The notes beneath the pieces are model-generated. The model was given only the letters and a program-made list of their open reading frames with translations, was not told the DNA's origin and did not search any database. From contig PLTW01000208.1 in assembly GCA_003164655.1 (NCBI GenBank), positions 6,304 through 13,433 on the forward strand: a DNA stretch of 7,130 bases, written 5' to 3'. The position numbers and the translations under genes are program-made. Source of the stretch: Actinomycetota bacterium (GTDB lineage: Bacteria; Actinomycetota; Thermoleophilia; UBA2241). Numbering within the stretch: position 1 is the stretch's first letter; each line of letters starts with the position of its first letter. This document shows positions 1 through 5,712 of the stretch, piece after piece.

Positions 1-471
1 GACGCTGCGGCCGTCAAGGCGTGCGTGAACGAAGCATATGAGCACTACGTCGCCCGCATCGGGATGCCGCCCGGACCGATGACCGAAGACTATGACACCG
101 TGATCAGGAAGTTCGACGTCACAGTCGCGGAGAGCGCCGGACGCATCGTCGCCGTCCTTGTCGTCGCCGCAGCCGACGAGGGCTTCCTTCTTGAGAACGT
201 CGCCGTCGTGCCGTCGCGTCGTGGCACGGGACTCGGCGGACACCTCCTTGGGTTGGCGGAGCTAAAGGCCTGCCGTGCCGGCTTCGATTCGATCTACCTC
301 TACACGCACGAAGACATGACCGAGAACAGGGCGCTGTACGGCAGGAACGGCTATGTGGAATACGCACGTCGCACCGAGATGGGTCTCAGGCGCATCTACA
401 TGAGGAAGCAGCTGGACTGCTTGGAAACAGGGCCCGAAGCGCGTGTGCCCTCTGCGCCAACGCCTCCTTAG
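1..471 (+). CDS. GNAT-family N-acetyltransferase (5' partial)
   Basis: This is probably an acetyl-CoA-dependent N-acetyltransferase of the GNAT superfamily; its substrate cannot be read from the sequence. The frame is open from base 1 (D-A-A-A-V-K-A-C...), and this looks like the first helix of a GNAT domain, so the true start lies left of the window and the GTG at 25 is internal. The central strand (ENVAVVPSRRGTGLGGHLL) carries the acetyl-CoA-binding motif A, R-R-G-T-G-L-G. It is followed by a helix, the strand SIYLYTHEDM, and the family's late motif (NRALYGRNGYVEY). The usual fold ends near MRKQL at about codon 138 of the visible part. The remaining ~18 residues are proline-rich and unlike the family, which suggests read-through past a lost original stop. 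It has no obvious operon partner on its right. Family confidence is high; substrate is unknown. Confidence 0.9.
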   Translation, partial: DAAAVKACVNEAYEHYVARIGMPPGPMTEDYDTVIRKFDVTVAESAGRIVAVLVVAAADEGFLLENVAVVPSRRGTGLGGHLLGLAELKACRAGFDSIYLYTHEDMTENRALYGRNGYVEYARRTEMGLRRIYMRKQLDCLETGPEARVPSAPTPP

Positions 472-520
472 GCCCCGCGCATCAAGCAGCCGAGCCGACT
501 GCGGGGCGACTCTCTCCCTG

Positions 521-587
521 GCTTTCCCTTGTGCTCTCACGCTCGCCGCGGCCACCGATAGCCTCGACCCCCTCGCGCGACGGAGAT
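521..587 (+). repeat. Dispersed intergenic repeat, copy 1
   Basis: The 33-base core is at 531-563. It begins GTGCTCTCACGCTCG and ends ATAGCC. Two other cores of exactly 33 bases lie at 1723-1755 and 5073-5105; by eye each matches this one at 26 of 33 positions. Similarity to copy 3 extends further: both have a pyrimidine-rich stretch just upstream and the 13-mer GCGCGACGGAGAT downstream (575-587 here, 5120-5132 there). This copy starts about 50 bases after the acetyltransferase stop. Confidence 0.6.
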
Positions 588-684
588 ACCGTCCGCGGCC
601 TCTGTCGGTGGCAGTCGCGCCGGACTTCCCACGCGTGAGATGGCATTCCATGACACTCGGCGGCACTCCCTGGCATCGACGCTA

Positions 685-733
685 CTGCCTTTTCACGGCG
701 GTGCCACCGGTCCAAATCCGGTATGCGCGCCCC
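685..733 (+). tRNA. 3' half of tRNA-Glu(UUC): remnant or attachment-site copy
   Basis: The anticodon arm is complete: CTGCC (685-689), a seven-base loop TTTTCAC (690-696) and GGCGG (697-701), with one T-G wobble pair. The anticodon is TTC at 692-694, with the invariant T33 before it and A37 after it. A four-base variable region TGCC follows, then a perfect five-pair T-arm (ACCGG, loop TCCAAAT, CCGGT, 706-722), a seven-base acceptor strand ATGCGCG (723-729), a discriminator C and a near-CCA end. Arm sizes and loop sequence match bacterial tRNA-Glu. No partner CGCGCAT and no D-arm precede it, and the T-loop has C where T55 is expected. It is therefore not a working gene. Partial tRNA 3' ends commonly arise as integrase attachment sites; that origin is inference. 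Confidence 0.6.
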
Positions 734-934
734 AATTCCTTCTGTCCATCCCGTTGCCCCGCAAGGGGATGATCTCGCAACGCGGTTACCAGCCGGCCGG
801 ACGGGCATCAACCAGCGGCAGGAGGTCGGGGTACCTCAAGACGGGGTGCTCTCATCTGCGGGGATACGGTTCGGCTCAAGCGCTGGCGCGCTTCGCAGAA
901 TCGCTCCAGGTCCACAACGGTGAGGAGGTCGGCA

Positions 935-1252
935 ATGCGGTTCCTGATGAAGGTCAACATCCCCGTTGAGTCCGGAAACGCCGCAGTGAGGTCCGGCAAG
1001 CTTGGCACGACGATTCAAGCCATCTTGGCGGAGTTGCACCCGCCGGCGGAGGCCGTCTATTTTACGGACGAAGGCGGCCAGCGCACAGGGTTCATCGTCT
1101 TCGATATGCAGGACGCTTCTCACATCCCAGCAATCGCTGAACCCTGGTTCCTCGCGTTCAATGCCAGCATCGAGCTCCACCCGGTCATGGTGCCGGACGA
1201 TTTGGCTAAAGCTGGTGAATCGATCGAGAGGGTGAATAAGAGGTTCGCCTGA
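935..1252 (+). CDS. Conserved hypothetical, DUF3303-like small protein
   Basis: This 105-residue soluble protein begins MRFLMKVNIPV and contains the blocks AEAVYFTDEGGQRTGF, FDMQDASHIPAIAEPWF and NASIELHPVMVPDDL. I recognise these as a widespread bacterial family of unknown function that is sometimes labelled DUF3303-like or, doubtfully, a pantothenate synthetase. The pattern of short strands and helices suggests a ferredoxin-like (dimeric alpha-beta barrel) fold. I chose ATG 935 because AGGAGG at 923-928 sits six bases before it; the in-frame GTG at 920 lies upstream of that site. There is no signal peptide or membrane segment. It stands alone, with long gaps on both sides. The gene is near certain; the function is unknown. 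Confidence 0.88.
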   Translation: MRFLMKVNIPVESGNAAVRSGKLGTTIQAILAELHPPAEAVYFTDEGGQRTGFIVFDMQDASHIPAIAEPWFLAFNASIELHPVMVPDDLAKAGESIERVNKRFA

Positions 1253-1500
1253 TCGCTTGAGCGCCGTCCGGCGCGCTGAACAGGACAGAATCGAGAGCCC
1301 CAGACGAGTCCGGCTACGCCGTGGTGATGAACGACCTGGTCTTCCCCTTCGAGGGACAGATCGAGTAGAGCGACCCCTGCGGGGAGCGGCGCTGCACACC
1401 CTTGGGCGGCACGGTAGTCCTCCGCGTGAGGTCGAGCCGAAAGCTCGACGGGGACCTTCGCCACCCGCGACTTGGGGCTCAGCGGCGGTTGCCAGGGGAC

Positions 1501-1592
1501 GACGACGTCGTGCTCGGCAAGGTGCGCTCGCAGCCGCCAGCGATCCGCGAAGCTGGCCCCACAGCGCGTGCACCCGAAGGTGCGAACATCAT
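1501..1592 (-). pseudogene. C2H2 zinc-finger protein fragment, frameshifted
   Basis: Reading leftward from about 1578, the minus strand encodes FGCTRCGASFADRWRLRAHL followed by AEHD. This fits the classical C2H2 finger exactly: F-x-C-x2-C-x3-F-x5-L-x2-H-x3-H, with both Cys (codons 1572 and 1563) and both His present. Small single-finger proteins of this type occur in Actinomycetota. The finger frame has a TGA at 1602-1600 and no start codon after it. An ATG-ATG-TTC at 1592-1584 lies in another frame, so one base lost or gained near 1580 would give a protein starting M-M-F just before the finger. The frame stays open to the left (PWQPPLSPKSR...) without further recognisable features, so the 3' limit is uncertain. 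I call it a decayed gene; a sequencing indel is the alternative. Confidence 0.5.
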
Positions 1593-1606
1593 GGCGGAGT
1601 CACGTC

Positions 1607-1631
1607 GTCAGCGGGCTAGCTAGCCGCTGAC
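1607..1631. repeat. Inverted repeat / stem-loop
   Basis: GTCAGCGG (1607-1614) is the exact reverse complement of CCGCTGAC (1624-1631), with GCTAGCTAG between them. The overlapping GGCTAGCTAGCC (1614-1625) is itself a perfect 12-base palindrome. The element sits just upstream of the zinc-finger fragment and directly abuts the tandem repeat. There is no T-run on either side, so an intrinsic terminator is not supported; a cruciform or a protein-binding site are alternatives. Confidence 0.55.
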
Positions 1632-1676
1632 CTCGCCGGCCCTCGACTCGCCGGCCCTCGACTCGTCGGCCCTGGC
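1632..1676. repeat. 15-bp tandem repeat, three units
   Basis: The unit CTCGCCGGCCCTCGA occurs twice without change (1632-1646, 1647-1661) and a third time with three differences (1662-1676). It lies in a non-coding gap directly after the inverted repeat and about 45 bases before repeat copy 2. Confidence 0.8.
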
Positions 1677-1722
1677 TGCCTTTGCTCTTGGGGCTGCAGG
1701 GCGTCTTCGCTGCCGCTCCCTC

Positions 1723-1755
1723 GTGCTTTCGCGCTCACGACGGCCACAAATAGCC
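1723..1755 (+). repeat. Dispersed intergenic repeat, copy 2
   Basis: This second 33-base core begins GTGCTTTCGCGCTC and ends GGCCACAAATAGCC. Against copy 1 it differs at seven positions and has no length change. A pyrimidine-rich run (CCGCTCCCTC) precedes it, as in the other copies. It lies about 100 bases beyond the stop of the - strand DUF2510 protein. Confidence 0.55.
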
Positions 1756-1856
1756 CAACCATCTCTGATGGCGATCGCCCGACGCCGACCGGCGTTGTGC
1801 CCGCGCGCTGGCGCCCGCGCTCCAAGGGATGCGAAGAAGTGACCACTCTGAGCCCG

Positions 1857-2399
1857 TCACCAAGCGACTCCCGACGGTCCCCCCTGATCGAGCGGATCGA
1901 CGGCGACGTGCCCGTCATCGGCAACGTGGGGCGTCCAGCCCGTCCCGTTCCAGAAACGGTGAGTGTGGCGGCCGGACGGGTCCGGATACCAGGCGGCCGG
2001 GGATGGCGGGGGCGTGCCGCAGGCGGCGAACCACTCGCCTGCCGGGCGGCCGAGGAGCAGGCAGACGGCGCCGACCTCCAAAGCGAGTGTGACAAGGGAC
2101 CAGAAGATGCTGCCACCTTGGCTCGGCGCCAGCGCATCTAGTGCCATCGCCGGCAAGGCGAGAGCGACCAGGACGATGTAGACGGTACGCGCCCAGCGCT
2201 TGCCCCAGGCGATGGCCACCAGCAGCCCACCGGTGACCGCGAGCTCGATGACCACGACGAGCAGCAGGCTGAGGGCGGCGTTGGGTTGGGCCGCACGAGT
2301 CGAGCGGACCAGCTCCTCCACCAGACCGACCAGAAGCTGCCCGGCCATCAGCCCGAGGGCCAGCTTGACCGATGTCGGTCTGCTCGGTCGCGTCGTCAC
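1857..2399 (-). CDS. Four-helix membrane protein with C-terminal DUF2510 domain
   Basis: This 180-residue integral membrane protein has four predicted hydrophobic segments, at about residues 11-29, 42-64, 71-91 and 97-117. A proline-rich linker and a DUF2510 domain at about 135-161 follow (AWYPDPSGRHTHRFWNGTGW...TPHVADDG). DUF2510 is a short W/Y/P-rich module of unknown role found mainly in actinobacterial membrane proteins, often at the N-terminus; here it is at the C-terminus. I chose GTG 2399-2397 because its GTG overlaps the upstream gene's TGA (GTGA) and AAGGAG lies eight bases before it. A TTG one codon earlier is the alternative. It is the second gene of a two-gene unit and is probably translationally coupled to the first. 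Function is unknown; it may act at the cell envelope. Confidence 0.85.
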   Translation of the reverse strand: MTTRPSRPTSVKLALGLMAGQLLVGLVEELVRSTRAAQPNAALSLLLVVVIELAVTGGLLVAIAWGKRWARTVYIVLVALALPAMALDALAPSQGGSIFWSLVTLALEVGAVCLLLGRPAGEWFAACGTPPPSPAAWYPDPSGRHTHRFWNGTGWTPHVADDGHVAVDPLDQGGPSGVAW

Positions 2400-2629
2400 C
2401 AAGCTGGCTCCTTATCGCGGGTGCGCTTCGGCCGCGGCATGCCGCCCAGCCACGCGCCGATGGCCGGCGCGGCCGCCAGGGCGATGAGGCCGGCGGTGAC
2501 CAAGACGAAGATCGTCGCGAAACCGACGATGGCGAGCGGCCTGATGTTGTTGATCGCGCTGGAAAGCGAGAGCACGAAGCCGAGGAACGGCAACACGACG
2601 AAGGTGGTCAGTCCGATCTTCAGCCTCAT
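2396..2629 (-). CDS. Small two-helix membrane protein, first gene of membrane pair
   Basis: This 77-residue protein starts MRLKIGLTTFVVLPFLGF and has two hydrophobic segments, at about residues 5-25 and 31-60. It ends in a basic, charged tail (PRPKRTRDKEPAW). Charge placement suggests that both ends are cytoplasmic. I chose ATG 2629 because GGAG stands five bases before it. The same frame runs open far upstream, but that part is arginine-rich with no membrane character and looks like a GC-rich artefact. The TGA overlaps the next gene's GTG by four bases, so the two are co-translated. I do not recognise a family. Confidence 0.75.
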   Translation of the reverse strand: MRLKIGLTTFVVLPFLGFVLSLSSAINNIRPLAIVGFATIFVLVTAGLIALAAAPAIGAWLGGMPRPKRTRDKEPAW

Positions 2630-2816
2630 GGTTACTCCGCGGTTGCTGCGCCAAGTATCGTCACCTGGGCGCCAACCTTGAAGTCGTGTGAGTGTTCGCC
2701 CGGCTCCGCAGGCCGCCCTGCCCACCCCCAGGTACCCGCGTACCCGCCGAGCGAACGATCTCGGTCTGTCCGTCGGCACCGTCGCCCAGCGCGGCAGCGC
2801 TTTCTCGGCGTAGTAC

Positions 2817-2845
2817 TTCCGGTCCCCGACGAGCAGACCTATACT
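2817..2845 (+). promoter_or_regulatory. Candidate promoter for the 2916 pseudogene
   Basis: TATACT at 2840-2845 is a good -10 element. Seventeen bases upstream, TTCCGG at 2817-2822 matches the -35 consensus only in its first two bases. The site lies 70 bases before the ATG at 2916. The rest of the 2630-2915 gap shows no other feature I can support, apart from serving as the leader of the - strand membrane pair. Confidence 0.35.
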
Positions 2846-2915
2846 CGGCTCATCTTGGGGACGGCTCGACCCTTCCCAGCGGGCCCGCCGACTGTTTCTG
2901 GGTCGGAGGGGTGCC

Positions 2916-3454
2916 ATGCGCAAGCTCGTCGTTCTCATTCTTGTCGTGCTCGGCCTGCTGCTGCTCGTCCCGGCAGCGGCCTCGGCCTCGGCGCCTACCC
3001 TCAACAGCCTGGCCAAGAGCCTCAAGGCGCTGCAGAAGCTTGCGGAGCACCGCCACCACTCAGGCCTCCACGATGGCCGGCTGGCAGAGCGTGGTCGGCG
3101 CCGACGCCTCGCACGGCCTGCAGAAGTGCGTCGGCGACATAACCGCCAACCCCGTCCTCGCACTCTCCCGGCTGCCGACCTACCCGAGCCTCAACACCCA
3201 CGCCAAGAACGGCGTCGCCGCTTTGAACATCGTCCTCCAGGGCTGCAACCTGCAGATCAAGAGCACCGAGAGTGAGAACGACACGTCCGGCCTGGGCAAC
3301 CTGATCGTCGGCTGGGACGACCCATCTGGCACGGTTCAGCGGCGGCGACTTCAACACCGCCCGCGCGGTCGCCGTCGCCCGACGCGGGCCGCGAGAATCG
3401 CCGCGGACCTCCCGCCAAGATCCCAGCCCTGCCACACCGGCCGGCGACTCATAG
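2916..3454 (+). pseudogene. Secreted SGG/NTA head-repeat protein, frameshifted and internally deleted
   Basis: This is a broken gene for an exported surface-type protein. It starts at ATG 2916, six bases after GGAGG (2905-2909). A signal peptide follows (MRKLVVLILVVLGLLLL, then VPAAASASA), and then a coiled-coil-like LNSLAKSLKALQKLAE. The frame changes near 3042-3060. The second frame (to about 3337) reads TMAGWQSVVGADASHGLQKC and later GLGNLIVGWDDPSGTVQ. It changes again at about 3338 into SGGDFNTARAVAVARRG, ending at TAG 3452-3454. From memory, related proteins continue after the GNLIVG block with a long series of S-V-S-G-G-x-x-N-T-A head repeats (YadA/haemagglutinin-like). Here only one repeat remains, which suggests the array was deleted. 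The last codons overlap the stop of the convergent glycosyltransferase. Confidence 0.7.
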
Positions 3455-4687
3455 CGTGGCGTCGTTGTGTCTGCGGGTCGTGAGCCTTTCGATCATCGCG
3501 ACGGCATGCTCGGGCCCGGGAAGGGTGGCGATCTCGTCGCGCACCTGCGCGGCGCTGCGCCGGCAGCCCGGCCCTTCGAGCACGCGCGAGACGGCCTCGC
3601 CGACCGCTTGTGATGTGACGGTCAGCGCGTCGAGGACCACCGCGACACCGAGGGCTTCGCAGCGCGCTGCGTTCAGAGGCTGGTCGGCGCCCAGGGGGAG
3701 TAGCACCATCGGCAGGCCGTGGGCGAGCGCGCCGACCACGCCACCCGAACCGCCATGCGAGATCACGAGGCGGCACCGGGGCAGGAGCTCGGCCTGCGGC
3801 ACGAAGCGTTCGACGCGCACGTTGGCCGGTTGGGGCCCCAGCTCCCGCGGATCGATGTCGCGACCGACCGTCACCACCAGGTCTATCGGCAGATCTCGGA
3901 GCCCCGCGATCACGCGACCAAAGAGGTCGCCGGACTCCACGTTGTAGATGGTGCCGAGTGTGAAGTAGATGATCGGCGCGGCACCCCGAGCCGCGAGCCA
4001 GGCAGCTACGTCACGGCCTTCGTCGCCTCGGGCTCTGCCCCCGCCGCCGCGCGCCGCGCTGCTCCGCTCGGCGCCGCTCTCGACGCCGCTCTGTGGGTCG
4101 GAGGCGAGGAGCCGAATGGCGTGCGCCCCGGCCGGCAGGGGGTGAGCCGGGTCGCGCAGGCTGCGCGGAAAGGGCGACAGAACGAGCTGCCGACTGAGCA
4201 TCGCCAGCCCGGGGTCTGGCGGCAGCCGGTGTTCGGCCCGCACCTCGTTCAGGGGCTCCGTCACGATTTCGGCTCGCACAAATGAACCGGTGGCGCCGAT
4301 GAGCATGGTGGCGTGTGGCAGCGCGAGCGCCTCGGCGGCAACCATGGCGCCGAAGTCGAACTCTTCGCACGCCAGCAGGTCGGGCTGCCACCGTCTGCAC
4401 AGCGGCACGATGGCGGCCGCCCGTTCGCGCCCGATGCGGCGCACGAAGTGGTCACCGACGGCTTGTCTGTCTCGCTCCAGATCAAGCGGCGCCAGCGGAA
4501 GCCGCTGCGTCGGACCGGCATCCGACCCCGCCGTGAACACTGGGAACCCAAGGGCTTCGACCTGCGGGGCCATCCAGGGCCGAGCGACGAAGGCCACGAT
4601 GTGGCCGGCGGCCGTTGCGGCCCGCGCGATCGGAACGAGCGGTTCCAGGTGGCCGCGCCCGCCGGCGAAGGCAAAGAGCAGGCGCAC
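3449..4687 (-). CDS. GT1-type glycosyltransferase (UGT/MGT-like)
   Basis: This 412-residue cytosolic glycosyltransferase has the GT-B fold. It probably transfers a sugar from a nucleotide donor to a small hydrophobic acceptor such as a sterol, macrolide, flavonoid or lipid; the acceptor is not predictable. The N-terminal acceptor domain starts RLLFAFAGGRGHLEPLVPIA, with the family's glycine-rich loop and catalytic-region His. The donor domain holds FTLGTIYN and the C-terminal signature VISHGGSGGVVGALAHGLPM (from about residue 308), then LLPLGADQPLNA (about 329-340), which binds the nucleotide and sugar. The interdomain linker (about 195-230) is unusually rich in Gly, Arg, Glu and Ser. The start is GTG 4687 with only a poor ribosome binding site; an in-frame stop lies close upstream. 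It converges on the pseudogene and is the longest intact gene here. Confidence 0.92.
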   Translation of the reverse strand: MRLLFAFAGGRGHLEPLVPIARAATAAGHIVAFVARPWMAPQVEALGFPVFTAGSDAGPTQRLPLAPLDLERDRQAVGDHFVRRIGRERAAAIVPLCRRWQPDLLACEEFDFGAMVAAEALALPHATMLIGATGSFVRAEIVTEPLNEVRAEHRLPPDPGLAMLSRQLVLSPFPRSLRDPAHPLPAGAHAIRLLASDPQSGVESGAERSSAARGGGGRARGDEGRDVAAWLAARGAAPIIYFTLGTIYNVESGDLFGRVIAGLRDLPIDLVVTVGRDIDPRELGPQPANVRVERFVPQAELLPRCRLVISHGGSGGVVGALAHGLPMVLLPLGADQPLNAARCEALGVAVVLDALTVTSQAVGEAVSRVLEGPGCRRSAAQVRDEIATLPGPEHAVAMIERLTTRRHNDATL

Positions 4688-4717
4688 GGTCAGCGGGTCA
4701 CGAAGTGAGGCCTGCGA

Positions 4718-4990
4718 CTACCGCAGACGGGTGGATGTCCGCCCTGAAGCACGCATCACCACCCTTTCCACTCCGACGGCTTGGCCGCAGTCCCGAAGAA
4801 GGGGCCCGTACGTCCAGGCGTTGGGCGTCAGAGTTCCGCCGGCAGTCGAAACCTTAGAAAGCCGACGCCGACGGAGTCGAGGCGCCACGGGGGAAGATTC
4901 GATGTCGCCTTCGGCGCCTCCGCCACACGGACCGGTCGCGAGCACGAGCAGTTCAAGGGCCGCGACTGGGACTGCGCACCATCCGCTCAT
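4718..4990 (-). CDS. Doubtful small ORF upstream of the glycosyltransferase
   Basis: This is a 90-residue frame from ATG 4990. It starts MSGWCAVPVAALELLVLATG, a weakly hydrophobic stretch that could be a poor signal peptide, then has a basic RLRRRRLSK and a more protein-like TLTPNAWTYGPLLRDCGQ. A Cys at residue 22 does not fit a lipobox, because Pro precedes it. There is no ribosome binding site. Its end lies 30 bases before the glycosyltransferase start on the same strand, so co-transcription is possible. GC-rich DNA often gives such frames by chance; I recognise no family. Confidence 0.22.
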   Translation of the reverse strand: MSGWCAVPVAALELLVLATGPCGGGAEGDIESSPVAPRLRRRRLSKVSTAGGTLTPNAWTYGPLLRDCGQAVGVERVVMRASGRTSTRLR

Positions 4991-5052
4991 GCGCGCAGCA
5001 TATCAAGGGCCCCGGGGGTGAGCGCCTTCGCTGCCGGCCTCGCTCGACAAGT

Positions 5053-5132
5053 GACCCTCGTGCCTTTCGTTCGTGCTCTCACGCTCGTGGGGCCCCACCA
5101 TAGCCGCCACTATCCCAGAGCGCGACGGAGAT
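5053..5132 (+). repeat. Dispersed intergenic repeat, copy 3
   Basis: The core at 5073-5105 begins with the same 15 bases as copy 1 (GTGCTCTCACGCTCG) and ends in the same ATAGCC, 33 bases in all. GCGCGACGGAGAT (5120-5132) follows at nearly the same distance as in copy 1, and the upstream pyrimidine-rich run is also shared. On the minus strand the core contains CGTG-AGAG-CACG, a tiny four-pair hairpin. It lies about 60 bases beyond the stop of the VOC gene. Confidence 0.6.
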
Positions 5133-5167
5133 GCGTTCCCTCTGCCTCGGAGACGGGTCGCGCGAGA

Positions 5168-5551
5168 TTACGGCGTCTGGAGCACCGACAGGATGTTGCC
5201 GGCCGGATCCTTGAACCAGGCGATGGACGGGCCGTGCTGCGAGCTGTCGGGGCGCACGATCCCGCGCTCGTCGTGGGCGAACCCCTCGTACCGCTCAAAC
5301 TGAATCCCGGCCTTGGCAAGTTCGCCCACCGCCTGGTCGATGTCGTCGACCTGGAAGTTCAGCACGGTGAACGAGGCCGGCTCATGGTCGTCTTTGGGAT
5401 AGATCACGACCGTGCCGCCACCGGCCAGCTTCAGAGTCAGCATGCCGTTCTCTTCTGTCACTTCAAGCCCCAGCGTCTGAGCGTAGAACTCTTTGGTCCT
5501 GGCGATGTCGTTCGTTGAGAACCCCGAGAAAGCGTGACTGGCATTGAACAT
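5168..5551 (-). CDS. VOC-family (glyoxalase/bleomycin-resistance fold) protein
   Basis: This is a 127-residue single-domain member of the vicinal oxygen chelate superfamily, probably a homodimer; its substrate is unknown. Two beta-alpha-beta-beta-beta units are visible: SHAFSGFSTNDIARTKEFYA through TVVIYPKDD, and SFTVLNFQVDDIDQAVGELA through AWFKDPAGNILSVLQ. Of the usual metal ligands, His6 is present. The second-module position often filled by His holds Asn65, and the closing Glu of the DP-x-GN-x-x-E pattern is Ser122. Classical metal-dependent glyoxalase activity is therefore doubtful; a binding or resistance role is possible. I chose ATG 5551 because GAGGAG stands eight bases before it. 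It is transcribed away from the SDR gene, with 244 bases between their starts. Confidence 0.9.
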   Translation of the reverse strand: MFNASHAFSGFSTNDIARTKEFYAQTLGLEVTEENGMLTLKLAGGGTVVIYPKDDHEPASFTVLNFQVDDIDQAVGELAKAGIQFERYEGFAHDERGIVRPDSSQHGPSIAWFKDPAGNILSVLQTP

Positions 5552-5608
5552 CGGCTTGTCTCCTCTTGCGTTGCAGTGACGTCGTTGTTCCCCGTTGTCC
5601 GGCAGTCA

Positions 5609-5642
5609 CCGCCGCTTGCCGGCGTTCTCGCGCTCGCGGCGG
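5609..5642. repeat. Stem-loop in VOC leader, possible degenerate repeat copy
   Basis: CCGCCGC (5609-5615) pairs perfectly with GCGGCGG (5636-5642) across a 20-base loop. The loop and right arm (TTCTCGCGCTCGCGGCGGCAC) faintly resemble the dispersed repeat core (T-CTC-CGCTCG...GG-CAC), but lack its ATAGCC end. It lies in the leader of the VOC transcript. Confidence 0.3.
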
Positions 5643-5712
5643 CACCCGGCCCGTCCGCCGTGAAGGTCGGTCGGTAGTTCAATCCCAACGCCGCCCACCA
5701 ATCACTAGCATG

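Larger units (their letters stand above)
472..934. other. Non-coding gap with repeat copy 1 and a tRNA-Glu fragment
   Basis: No reading frame here has protein-like composition or a credible ribosome binding site. The gap holds repeat copy 1 (521-587) and the tRNA-Glu 3' half (685-733). It also has a small nested inverted repeat: CGTTGC at 752-757 pairs with GCAACG at 777-782, and inside it CCC-GCAA-GGG (758-767) forms a GNRA-type hairpin. No T-run follows, so I do not call it a terminator. The final ~150 bases hold only the leader of the next gene, with a good AGGAGG at 923-928. Confidence 0.6.
1253..1856. other. Long gap containing decayed coding traces and repeats
   Basis: No intact gene is supported here. 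The gap holds a frameshifted zinc-finger fragment on - (about 1501-1592), an inverted repeat (1607-1631), a 15-bp tandem repeat (1632-1676) and repeat copy 2 (1723-1755). On +, a short frame open from 1261 ends at TAG 1366-1368 and reads ESGYAVVMNDLVFPFEGQIE at its end. Its composition is protein-like, but it is too short to assign and may be a gene tail or chance. The stretch from 1760 to 1856 shows nothing recognisable. Confidence 0.5.
4688..5167. other. Gap between glycosyltransferase and VOC gene
   Basis: This gap holds repeat copy 3 (5053-5132) and a doubtful minus-strand frame (4718-4990). I found no tRNA, clear terminator or strong promoter. The bases just before the glycosyltransferase start contain no good ribosome binding site and no recognisable -10 element. 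Confidence 0.45.

Noticed and set aside
613..733. Complete tRNA gene
   Set aside because: I looked for the 5' acceptor strand CGCGCAT and a D-arm at the right distance upstream. Neither is present, so only a 3' half is reported.
836..1573. 245-residue minus-strand frame
   Set aside because: It runs antisense through the DUF3303-like gene, has arginine- and alanine-rich chance composition and lacks a ribosome binding site. The zinc finger is in a different minus-strand frame.
1616..2137. 173-residue minus-strand frame
   Set aside because: It overlaps the DUF2510 gene in another frame, is Ser/Pro/Arg-rich and contains the tandem repeat; it is typical of GC-rich non-coding DNA.
2372..3142. 256-residue plus-strand frame
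   Set aside because: It lies antisense to the membrane pair and crosses the start of the pseudogene in the wrong frame; its composition is not protein-like.
2630..3163. Long N-terminal extension of the 77-residue membrane protein
   Set aside because: The frame is open, but the extension is arginine-rich and runs antisense to the pseudogene's signal peptide; ATG 2629 has a good GGAG site.
3440..3460. Bidirectional terminator between the pseudogene and the glycosyltransferase
   Set aside because: The two stop codons overlap, and no GC-rich stem followed by a T-run is visible on either strand.
4290..5021. 243-residue plus-strand frame
   Set aside because: It is antisense to the glycosyltransferase and rich in Arg, Ser and Pro; it is a shadow frame.
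521..5132. CRISPR array from the 33-bp repeats
   Set aside because: The copies are diverged and spaced by kilobases, with genes between them and no regular spacers or cas genes.
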